Shown: piece by piece, positions 17,213 through 24,012 of the stretch
Numbering within the stretch: the stretch's first letter is position 1
Layout: every line of letters starts with the position of its first letter
NCBI RefSeq assembly: GCF_016773205.1
Contig: NZ_JAETWB010000028.1
Span: 1-41,769, forward strand
Reading direction: 5' to 3'
DNA length: 41,769 bases
From: Belnapia arida
GTDB lineage: Bacteria; Pseudomonadota; Alphaproteobacteria; Acetobacterales; Acetobacteraceae
Made by a program: the position numbers and the translations under genes
The notes under the pieces: model-generated
What the model saw: only the letters and a program-made list of their open reading frames with translations
What the model was told of the DNA's origin: nothing
Databases searched by the model: none

Positions 17213-18490
17213 GTGAGCAGCAGCCTTAACCTGTTGTCGGCCGACATCAACCAAATTGACCGCTTCATCGTAGGCCTGTTCCCATACGCAGACCGCGAGA
17301 CGTTTGTCTCACTCCGATCCTTCTTTGATGAAACGCAAGGCGTTCACCATATCGAGGCGGTGCCAGTCGGAAACGGAATGACGCATTTGGTGGAGGCTGC
17401 TTCTGCCCAAGCGACCAAATGCGCGCGCCATCCAAGCCCAACAGTCTTCTGCCCACCGGTCGCGACCTTTAACAACCCCAATCACGCACGCGACGCAGAT
17501 CTCGCAAACGGGCTTGCACTGTCCGTGGAGTGCGATGCTCGGCCGAAAATGGCGTTGGAGACACTAGAGAAGCTACTCGGTCCTGCCACCATCGTCGTTC
17601 GAAGCGGCGGCTTGTGGACCGATCAGATGACCGGTGAGGTGCAAGACAAGCTCCACTTACATTGGAGGCTCGCCGAGCCAACACGCAATGCTACTGCACA
17701 TGCCGAGCTGAAGCGTGCTCGACGTCTGGCAGTACGTCTAGTCGGTGCTGACAGCAGCAATGTCCCAGCAGTCCACCCCATCCGCTGGCCCGGCAGTTGG
17801 CATCGAAAAGCTGCGCCTCGCATGGCAGAGATCGTTGCATCCTCCGACGCGGAGATAATGCTGAGTGACGCTCTGGAACGCCTCGAGAATGCGGTCCGCG
17901 AAGTCCAGCCAAACGGCACCGCCACCGACGAGCGTGTACAGAATAACACCAATGGCGGTGTAGATGAAACCTCGGAGCTGATCCGCCGCATTGTTGCGGG
18001 CGAAGCGTATCATGAACCGCTGGTGGCACTCGCCATGCGCTACCACAAGGGCGGGATGCAAGCTCGACAAATCGTGCTAACGCTCCGTGGGGCAATGCGG
18101 GCGGTTCCCGAGCGCATCCGAGACCGAAAGGGTGAATCAGAACAGCCAGGTCGTTGGCAGGCGCGCATTGACGACATTCCTCGTTTGGTTGCGAGCGCCG
18201 TTGCGAAGGCGCCCCACTCCAGCGACCGTCCAGAAGAGTTTGAGGAGAGTTGGCCAGAGCCTGTGGACTTCCTCTCTGATTCGGAGCTGACGGGCGAACC
18301 ACAGCTTAAGTCGCAACACCTCCCCGATGCTCTCGCGTGCTTCGTCTTCGATACCGCGGAACGGATGGGAGTCGACCCAGTTGCGGTGGCGCTATCGTCA
18401 CTGGTCGCGCTGTCAAGTGTTGCGCACGACGACTGGGTTTTGGCCCCAAAGGCGTTCGATCGCACTTGGACTGAGAGCGCGAGGCTGTGA
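17213..18490 (+). CDS. RepB-like primase / DUF3987 protein, N-terminal part up to an in-frame TGA
   Basis: 425 residues from GTG 17213, preceded by a strong AAAGGAGGT. Residues about 10-210 look like a RepB-like archaeo-eukaryotic primase: FIVGLFPYADRETFVSLRSFF, GLALSVECDA with acidic residues, LHLHWRLAEPTR and HPIRWPGSWHRK. The end (FVFDTAERMGVDPVAVALSSLVALSS) is the start of the DUF3987 helicase-like domain. The frame is stopped by TGA at 18488-18490, and the next codons continue the same domain in the same frame, so the full protein would be 867 codons. The TGA replaces what is probably a Trp (ESARL-W-GALVGGPS). Either a nonsense mutation, a read-through stop, or a sequence error. Confidence 0.75.
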   Translation: MSSSLNLLSADINQIDRFIVGLFPYADRETFVSLRSFFDETQGVHHIEAVPVGNGMTHLVEAASAQATKCARHPSPTVFCPPVATFNNPNHARDADLANGLALSVECDARPKMALETLEKLLGPATIVVRSGGLWTDQMTGEVQDKLHLHWRLAEPTRNATAHAELKRARRLAVRLVGADSSNVPAVHPIRWPGSWHRKAAPRMAEIVASSDAEIMLSDALERLENAVREVQPNGTATDERVQNNTNGGVDETSELIRRIVAGEAYHEPLVALAMRYHKGGMQARQIVLTLRGAMRAVPERIRDRKGESEQPGRWQARIDDIPRLVASAVAKAPHSSDRPEEFEESWPEPVDFLSDSELTGEPQLKSQHLPDALACFVFDTAERMGVDPVAVALSSLVALSSVAHDDWVLAPKAFDRTWTESARL

Positions 18491-18499
18491 GGTGCCCTT

Positions 18500-19816
18500 G
18501 TGGGTGGCCCCTCCATGCTCAAGACGCCGGTGCTTAAAGCAGCGACGAAACCAGTCGAGCTGCTTGACGAGCAAGCACGACAACGACATGCCGGTGAGAT
18601 GCGTCGCTACCAGTCCAAGGCAAAGGCGCGCCTCCCCGAAAACCTGGCAGACGATGAGCCACCACCCAAGCTTCAACGCTTTCTTGTCGAAAGCACCACA
18701 ATCGAGGCCTTGACCGAAGTTCTTCGTGACGACTCCGAAGCAAAACAGCAGGCGGCGGCCAAGAAGATTTTAGTGCGTCAGGACGAAATGTCGGAGCTGG
18801 TCGGAAACTTGGACCGTTACCGCAGCGGCGGTAGGGGTGGCGGCGACCGCGGAGCATACCTCCGACTGTATAACGGTGGCCGCCATGTAGTGGATCGAGT
18901 CGGACGTGGCCCATTGGTCTGCCCTAACTGGTCAGGGTGCGTTCTGGGCGGGATTCAGCCCGAGGTGATCCAACGCATTGCCCGTGAGGCCGCCGACGAC
19001 GGGCTTCTGCAGCGGTTTTGCTACGCCGTGCCCAGCTGGCAAGGCCGGGGCGTCGACCGGGCTCCGCAAGCGGAGGCCTTGGCGCGGTACGCAGCCCTCT
19101 TCCCGGCCCTTTGCACACTGCGGCCCCCAACCTTAGAGGACGGGTCTGTGAACCCGGTAGCACTGCACGCTGACGCGCAGCGGCATCGGCACGCCGTGCT
19201 TGAGCTTCTCGAGGCGGTGCAGGCAATGCCTGATACCTCAGTGCGCGTCAAAGCAGCGTTGGGTAAGTGGCCCGGCCTATTTGCACGTATCGCCCTGCTC
19301 TTCCACCTTATAGACCTTTCGGACGCAACAGCGCGCGGTTCCGAAGTACCCTGCACGTTGGTAGTGCCTGAGGCGACGGCTCACCGCGCTGGCGCATACA
19401 TGCGAGACATCTTGCTACCGCACCTGATGCGGGCCGACGCGGTCATGTTCTCCAGCATACAGACGGGACACGCCCGATGGATCGCTGGCTTTATCCTCGC
19501 GCACGAAAGGCAGCGGGTTGAGGTGCGGCAGATAGTGCGAGCCTACAAGGCTCTATACGCACCGGAACAGCGCACAGAATTGAACAGTGTGATGCAATCA
19601 CTCGAGGCCATGGCATGGGTCCGCCCAGAAACGCCAACCAACCCGGCACGCCCGCCATCCGCATGGCAAGTCAACCCCAATATTTATACTCGATTTGCCC
19701 AACGGGCTGCGATGGAACGTGAGGCGAGACGGAACGCGAAGGCGCGGATAGCGGAAAAGGTTGAGCGCATTCGGCGAGATCGCGCGGCCTCGGAAGCGTC
19801 GGAGAGATTGGGATGA
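18500..19816 (+). CDS. DUF3987 domain protein, C-terminal part after the in-frame TGA
   Basis: Same frame as the preceding gene. If made separately it could start at GTG 18500, nine bases after the TGA, giving 438 residues, or at ATG 18515. It opens on the degenerate Walker A GGPSMLKTP, then shows the DUF3987 course: LLDEQARQRHAGEM, LVRQDEMSELVGNLDRY (Walker B-like DEMSEL), YLRLYNGG, GGIQPEVIQRIA, DGLLQRFCYAVP. The C-terminal region has WIAGFILAHERQRVEVRQIVRAY (winged-helix-like) and a basic coiled tail. Its family role is element replication as an ATPase coupled to the primase half. No ribosome site is evident right before 18500, so independent translation would depend on coupling or read-through. 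Confidence 0.75.
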   Translation: MGGPSMLKTPVLKAATKPVELLDEQARQRHAGEMRRYQSKAKARLPENLADDEPPPKLQRFLVESTTIEALTEVLRDDSEAKQQAAAKKILVRQDEMSELVGNLDRYRSGGRGGGDRGAYLRLYNGGRHVVDRVGRGPLVCPNWSGCVLGGIQPEVIQRIAREAADDGLLQRFCYAVPSWQGRGVDRAPQAEALARYAALFPALCTLRPPTLEDGSVNPVALHADAQRHRHAVLELLEAVQAMPDTSVRVKAALGKWPGLFARIALLFHLIDLSDATARGSEVPCTLVVPEATAHRAGAYMRDILLPHLMRADAVMFSSIQTGHARWIAGFILAHERQRVEVRQIVRAYKALYAPEQRTELNSVMQSLEAMAWVRPETPTNPARPPSAWQVNPNIYTRFAQRAAMEREARRNAKARIAEKVERIRRDRAASEASERLG

Positions 19817-20034
19817 GCGGGCCGCGCACCGAAGCAATGGCTGTCTCGTCCCATCTTCGGGAGGTGTGCGCCATCCTCGCTGTCGGCCTAACGCGGCTCC
19901 AGCGTCGCACCGCCGAGGATCTCGCCCGTGACGCCGCACAGGCCGGTGACCAGGGAGAAAGTTCGCTACACTTCCGCGCCGACCAAAGCATGCATGCGAA
20001 CCGGAACAACCGGAGACCCGCATGCCCCGCATAG
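19813..20034 (+). CDS. Small conserved protein of the recombinase operon
   Basis: 73 residues. ATG overlaps the stop of the DUF3987 part (ATGA). The sequence LREVCAILAVGLTRLQRRTAEDLARDAAQAGDQGESSLHF followed by DQSMHAN is a pattern I associate with tiny ORFs found just upstream of DUF2924 genes; its function is unknown. It overlaps the DUF2924 gene by 13 bases, so the set is translationally coupled. Confidence 0.6.
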   Translation: MSGPRTEAMAVSSHLREVCAILAVGLTRLQRRTAEDLARDAAQAGDQGESSLHFRADQSMHANRNNRRPACPA

Positions 20035-20525
20035 CCACCCAGCAGGCCCCAAAGGCGCCAGCGCTGACCATCCCCGCCATCCCACCAGCGAACGTCCTGG
20101 GCCGCCTAGCAGCCCTACAGGCCACGTCCATCGCCCACCTGAAGCAGCAATGGCGCGAGCTGTTCGGCAAGGAGCCACCTCCCTTCAGCCGCACATACAT
20201 CCAGAGCCGCCTCGCCTACCGCATCCAGGAGCTGGCCTATGGCGGTCTGAAACCCGAGACCCGGGCACGGCTGGAGGCGCTGGGCGAGCAGCTCGATGGC
20301 GGCAACGTCGTCCTCCGCCGCATCCGCGCTGACAGCCGGCCGCTACCCGGGACACGGCTGATCCGAGAATATGACGGCGTCCTGCATGTGGTCACCGTCC
20401 GCGCCGACGACTTTGAGTACGAGGGCCGACCCTATCGGTCCCTCTCCGCTATCGCCCGGTACATCACCGGCACACGCTGGAACGGCTGGACCTTCTTCGG
20501 GCTGAAGGGGAGGCCGGGAGTATGA
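20022..20525 (+). CDS. DUF2924 domain-containing protein
   Basis: 167 residues. DUF2924 marks: LAALQATSIAHLKQQWRELFGKEPPPFSRTYIQSRLAYRIQELAYGGL, here read as a WRELFG motif followed by FSRTYIQSRLAYRIQE; then TRLIREYDGVLHVVTV, FEYEGRPYRSLSAIARYITGTRWNGWTFFGL. DUF2924 proteins almost always precede a large serine recombinase, as here, and are suspected recombination directionality or accessory factors; this is unproven. GGAG lies 8 bases before ATG. Ends by ATGA overlap with the recombinase. Confidence 0.88.
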   Translation: MPRIATQQAPKAPALTIPAIPPANVLGRLAALQATSIAHLKQQWRELFGKEPPPFSRTYIQSRLAYRIQELAYGGLKPETRARLEALGEQLDGGNVVLRRIRADSRPLPGTRLIREYDGVLHVVTVRADDFEYEGRPYRSLSAIARYITGTRWNGWTFFGLKGRPGV

Positions 20526-21877
20526 GCCGCCGCAAGCTACCAGCAGACGGCATCATGCCTGCCTCGGTGAAGAGGCTCCGCTGTGCCGTCTACACGCGCA
20601 AGAGCACCGACGAGGGCTTGGACAAGGAGTTCAACACCCTCGACGCCCAGCGTGACGCCTGCGAGGCGTACGTCGCCTCCCAGCGTGCCGAAGGCTGGGT
20701 GCTGGTCCGCGACCGCTATGACGATGGCGGCTTCTCCGGCGGCACGCTGGAGCGGCCGGCGCTGCGGCGACTACTGGCCGATATCGAGCAGGGCCGGGTC
20801 GACGTCATCGTGGTCTACAAAATCGATCGGCTCAGCCGCTCGCTGATGGACTTCGCCAAGCTGGTCGAGACGATGGAGGCGCACGGCGTCACCTTCGTCT
20901 CGGTCACTCAGAGCTTCAACACCACAACCAGCATGGGGCGGCTGACGCTGAACATCCTGCTCAGCTTTGCGCAGTTCGAGCGCGAGGTGATCGGCGAGCG
21001 GATCCGGGACAAGTTTGCGGCCTCGCGGGCGCGGGGCATGTGGATGGGGGGCAAGGTGCCGCTCGGCTATGACGTGGTGGCGCGCAAGCTGATGCCGATT
21101 GAGGCCGAGGCGGAGCGGATCCGGCGGGTGTTCGAGCTCTTCGTCGAGACGGCCTCGGGCGTGGAGACGGTCCGGCGCCTGCAAGCCGAGGGCGTGACCA
21201 GCAGGTCGGGTCGGCCGCTCGACAAGGGCGACGTCTACAAGCTGCTCCACCTGCGGACCTACATCGGCGAGGTCACGCATAAAGGGCAGATCTATCCCGG
21301 TGAGCACGAGGCGATTGTGCCGCGGCCCTTGTGGGACAAGACCCACGCCATCTTGCAGGTCAGCCCAAGGGCTCGAGCCGCTCAGAACCGCCAGCACGCG
21401 CCGGCGCTGCTGAAGGGCTTGATCTTCGGCATCGATGGCCGGGCGCTGTCGCCTACCCACTCCAGAAAGAATGGGCGCCTGTACCGCTACTACGTGGCGC
21501 AGCGGGTGCTGAAGGGCGACGCGGCCGGCGACGAGGGCATCGTGCGCCGGGTGTCCGCGGCCGAGATCGAGGCGGCGGTGGTGGACCAGGTCCGAGCGCT
21601 GCTGCGGCAGCCGGAGATCATCGTCGGAACTTGGTTGGCGGCGAGGGTCGAAGCGCCGGACCTGACCGAGATGGAGGTTCGAGACGCGCTGGAGCGGCTG
21701 GATCCGCTCTGGGGTGAGCTGTTCCCGGCCGAGCAGGCGCGGATCGTGCGGGCGCTGGTGGAGCGGGTGGTGGTTGGACCAGGCGGCGCGGATATCCGGC
21801 TGCGGGTCGAGGGGCTGTCCGGCCTCGTCCGGGATCTCGGCGCGATTGCACCCGGGGTGGAGCGTGTGGCGGCGTGA
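20522..21877 (+). CDS. Large serine recombinase (integrase)
   Basis: 451 residues. Resolvase catalytic domain: VYTRKSTDEG with nucleophile Ser28, YDDGGFSGGTLERPAL, VYKIDRLSRS, and TLNILLSFAQFEREVIGERIRDK. Then the recombinase domain (MWMGGKVPLGYDVV, RLQAEGVTSRSGRPLDKGDVYKLLHLRTYIGE) and a C-terminal part where the zinc-ribbon cysteines are missing (LKGLIFGIDGRALSP). Cuts and rejoins attachment sites by a phosphoserine link; it should move the 15.9-22.3 kb element. All catalytic motifs look intact. It overlaps both neighbours by 4 bases. Confidence 0.93.
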   Translation: MSRRKLPADGIMPASVKRLRCAVYTRKSTDEGLDKEFNTLDAQRDACEAYVASQRAEGWVLVRDRYDDGGFSGGTLERPALRRLLADIEQGRVDVIVVYKIDRLSRSLMDFAKLVETMEAHGVTFVSVTQSFNTTTSMGRLTLNILLSFAQFEREVIGERIRDKFAASRARGMWMGGKVPLGYDVVARKLMPIEAEAERIRRVFELFVETASGVETVRRLQAEGVTSRSGRPLDKGDVYKLLHLRTYIGEVTHKGQIYPGEHEAIVPRPLWDKTHAILQVSPRARAAQNRQHAPALLKGLIFGIDGRALSPTHSRKNGRLYRYYVAQRVLKGDAAGDEGIVRRVSAAEIEAAVVDQVRALLRQPEIIVGTWLAARVEAPDLTEMEVRDALERLDPLWGELFPAEQARIVRALVERVVVGPGGADIRLRVEGLSGLVRDLGAIAPGVERVAA

Positions 21878-22338
21878 GCGCGACGGCCAGCATCACGGTT
21901 CGGGTACCGCTCGCTATCCGGCGCCGGCCAGGGCGGAAGACGGTGGTGACGCCAGGGCTGCAGGGAGGCGTGCCAGCCGTGGCTACGCGCGCTGATCCGG
22001 CGCTGGTGAAGGCCCTGGCCCGGGCTTTCCGGTACCAGCAACTGCTGGACGAAGGGCGGTATGCTTCGATTAGCGAGATGGCGGAAGCGGAGCGGATCGA
22101 GCGTGGCTATCTCGGCACGCTGCTGCGGCTGACGCTGCTGGCGCCGGATATCGTCGACATGATCCTCGACGGGCGGCGTTATGAAATGCTGACACTGCCA
22201 CGGTTGATGGACCCATTTCCCTCTGAGTGGTCCGACCAGCGTGCGGCCATAGCCGCGTCAGATGCCCTGCCGAAGGGGCTAGAAGAAGTCTGCCGCCGAG
22301 AAACGCGAATAGCTCGGCATCATCACACCCATCCGTAG
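21874..22338 (+). CDS. Recombinase-associated accessory protein (copy 1)
   Basis: 154 residues from GTG 21874, overlapping the recombinase stop (GTGA). The core IRRRPGRKTVVTP, ALVKALARAFRYQQLLDEGRYASISEMAEAERIERGYLGTLLRLTLLAPDIVDMILDG (given here as separate motifs RYASISEMAEAERI and RGYLGTLLRLTLLAPDIV) has a clear helix-turn-helix in the KorB/ParB-like style, ending MDPFPSEW. Repeatedly seen after recombinase genes; probably DNA-binding, function unproven. A diverged second copy lies at 23465-23887. Its last 40 residues are unlike copy 2. Confidence 0.7.
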   Translation: MSATASITVRVPLAIRRRPGRKTVVTPGLQGGVPAVATRADPALVKALARAFRYQQLLDEGRYASISEMAEAERIERGYLGTLLRLTLLAPDIVDMILDGRRYEMLTLPRLMDPFPSEWSDQRAAIAASDALPKGLEEVCRRETRIARHHHTHP

Positions 22339-22423
22339 TGGTGAGGTTCACCTTTGGCCAACATGGGCAACCTGGTAGCCATTCGAACAGTTATCAGCTC
22401 CGGAAGCGAACGGAGAAGCTGTC

Positions 22424-23299
22424 GTGGGCGGCGATCATGCGCGGGCAGGTACGAGGCCCAGTGCCGCCGTGGGCGCGTTCCAACCATGCCATGGAACCTT
22501 GTTGTCCAGCTTGCCTTGGCTGCCCGCATTCGCTCTTCTCGCCATGTTATCGACAGCTGGGTGCGGCGCCCGCTTTGCACCGCCTCAGGTCAACCCAGCT
22601 GAGCTCGAGGCGGCACGGCTGGCCGTTGTGGAGGGCGTCCCCCCAGCTAGTGGATTGCAATCGGCCGAGCAGGCAACAGTAGTTCTCACTGCTGTTTCGC
22701 AGCGCCTTACAGCAGCCGCGCAGCCGCTCTGTACGGCTTACCTTGGCCAGCCCTGCGGCTTCCGTATTTTGTTGGATCGGTCCGCGACGCCGCGAGCGGC
22801 ATTGACTGGACAGGGAGAGGTGACGGTCACGCTCGGCATGATGTCGCTGCTCGGGTCGGAGGACGAGGTGGCGGCCGTGGTGGGACATGAGTTTGGCCAC
22901 CACGTTGCTGGCCACGTCGGCAAGCGACGTGTCAGGAGTTTCGCCGCCGGCACTGTCGCCGGGACATTGCTGGGGGCGGTGGTGCCCTTTGGCGGCATCG
23001 CTGGTTGGGCACTCGGCCAGGGCGCGGCCCAGATCGGTTCCAATGCAACGCAGCTCGCGTTCTCCAAAGACGAGGAACGCGAGGCCGATTACCTCAGCGG
23101 CTATCTTGTCGCCCGCGCCGGATACGACCTCGACCGTGCCGGTCTTGTCTGGGTGAGGCTGACGCGTGGTGGACCGAACGAGGCTGCAGGGTGGCTCGAC
23201 AGCCACCCTGCGGGGCCGGAGCGGCTGGCGGCTTGGCGAAACACCATCGACGAGGTGCGCGCATCTTCCGACCTCGTGCCACGGCGACCAGGACGGTAG
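22424..23299 (+). CDS. M48-family metalloprotease, probable lipoprotein
   Basis: 291 residues from GTG 22424 (GGAGA 8 bases upstream). A hydrophobic stretch ending in LSTAGC (Cys47) suggests a lipoprotein signal, so the enzyme would be anchored in the envelope. Zinc motif HEFGHH at 155-160 and the third-ligand motif EEREAD (about Glu218, Asp222) fit M48 quality-control proteases of the BepA/LoiP group; a Gly/Ala-rich segment (173-205) between them may form the membrane-facing loop. A later start is possible, since the 24 residues before the hydrophobic core are unusual. It sits between two copies of the recombinase tail and accessory gene, so it is probably cargo. Confidence 0.85.
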   Translation: MGGDHARAGTRPSAAVGAFQPCHGTLLSSLPWLPAFALLAMLSTAGCGARFAPPQVNPAELEAARLAVVEGVPPASGLQSAEQATVVLTAVSQRLTAAAQPLCTAYLGQPCGFRILLDRSATPRAALTGQGEVTVTLGMMSLLGSEDEVAAVVGHEFGHHVAGHVGKRRVRSFAAGTVAGTLLGAVVPFGGIAGWALGQGAAQIGSNATQLAFSKDEEREADYLSGYLVARAGYDLDRAGLVWVRLTRGGPNEAAGWLDSHPAGPERLAAWRNTIDEVRASSDLVPRRPGR

Positions 23300-23317
23300 C
23301 CGCTCCGCCTGCCGCGA

Positions 23318-23464
23318 GACGTTACTCCGAGCCGAATAGCTGCGCATCGCTGGGGCGCTCGTGGAGCGGATGGTGGTCGGGCCCGCCGGCGCTGACATCC
23401 GGCTCAGGGAGAAGGGACCGGCGACCTCGTCCGAGATCCCACCACCGTCGCGCCCGAGGCACCG
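23318..23464 (+). pseudogene. Serine recombinase 3'-end remnant
   Basis: Translates as LLRAE-stop-LRIAGALVERMVVGPAGADIRLREKG, matching the end of the intact recombinase (FPAEQARIVRALVERVVVGPGGADIRLRVEG, positions about 21721-21815). A TAG replaces the Gln codon of PAEQ, and the frame beyond is scrambled. It begins just after the M48 stop and is followed directly by copy 2 of the accessory gene, the same order as in the intact element. So this is the tail of a second, older element. Confidence 0.8.
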
Positions 23465-23887
23465 ATGGTGGCGGCACAACCCCAGGCGAGCAGCATCACG
23501 ACCCGGGTGCTGCTGGCCATCCGCCGTAAGCCGGGGTGGAAGACGGTGGTGACGCCGGTGCACGAAGGTGTGCCGGCTGTCGCTACGCGTGCGGAGCCGG
23601 CGCTGGTGAAGGCGCTAGTCCGGGCGTTCCGGTACCATCGGCTGCTGGATGAAGGGCGGTATGCCTCAATCAGCGAGACAACGGAGGCGGAGCGCATCGA
23701 GCGAGGGTATCTTGGGACACTGCTACGGCTTACGCTGCTGGCGCCTGACATAGTTGAGGCAAATGTGGACAGGCGGCATTCAGTGGAGGTCAGGTTGCCA
23801 GGGCTGCTGGAGCCGTTTCCAATTGAGTGGCAGCTACAACCTGCCACACTTGCGCAGGCTGCCTGTGACATGTTGGCACGCACCTGA
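23465..23887 (+). CDS. Recombinase-associated accessory protein (copy 2)
   Basis: 140 residues, clearly homologous to the protein at 21874-22338: VLLAIRRKPGWKTVVTP, EPALVKALVRAFRYHRLLDEGRYASIS, ERIERGYLGTLLRLTLLAPDIVEA, then LLEPFPIEWQLQ. Nucleotide identity is high in the core and low at both ends. No strong ribosome site before ATG 23465, and its coupled recombinase is only a remnant, so expression is doubtful. Converges on the TPR gene. Confidence 0.65.
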   Translation: MVAAQPQASSITTRVLLAIRRKPGWKTVVTPVHEGVPAVATRAEPALVKALVRAFRYHRLLDEGRYASISETTEAERIERGYLGTLLRLTLLAPDIVEANVDRRHSVEVRLPGLLEPFPIEWQLQPATLAQAACDMLART

Positions 23888-23917
23888 TGCTGACAGCGGG
23901 CCCGAACTCGCCCGAAC

Positions 23918-23948
23918 GGCGGCGCCGTAGTCGAGATTTGGCGCCGCC
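23918..23948. terminator. GC-rich hairpin between convergent genes
   Basis: Perfect 9-base arms GGCGGCGCC / GGCGCCGCC with a 13-base loop, 31 bases after the accessory copy 2 stop and on the convergent side of the TPR gene. Could stop transcription from either side. No T-run follows on either strand. Confidence 0.4.
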
Positions 23949-23979
23949 CAGCTTGTATTCATATGGTCGCAGAGGTCGA

Positions 23980-24000
23980 GGGAACCTCGCCTTGGTTCCC
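23980..24000. terminator. Hairpin just downstream of the TPR gene
   Basis: Perfect 7-base arms GGGAACC / GGTTCCC with a 7-base loop, 13 bases beyond the TPR stop. Likely part of its transcription end; no T-run. Confidence 0.4.
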
Positions 24001-24012
24001 CGCACCACGCAC

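Noticed and set aside
6754-22353. A shared 14-base string GGTGAGGTTCACCT after the HNH gene (6754) and after accessory copy 1 (22340), as a possible attachment-site pair.
   Set aside because: In 42 kb of GC-rich DNA a few 14-base repeats are expected by chance, and the flanking bases do not extend the match.
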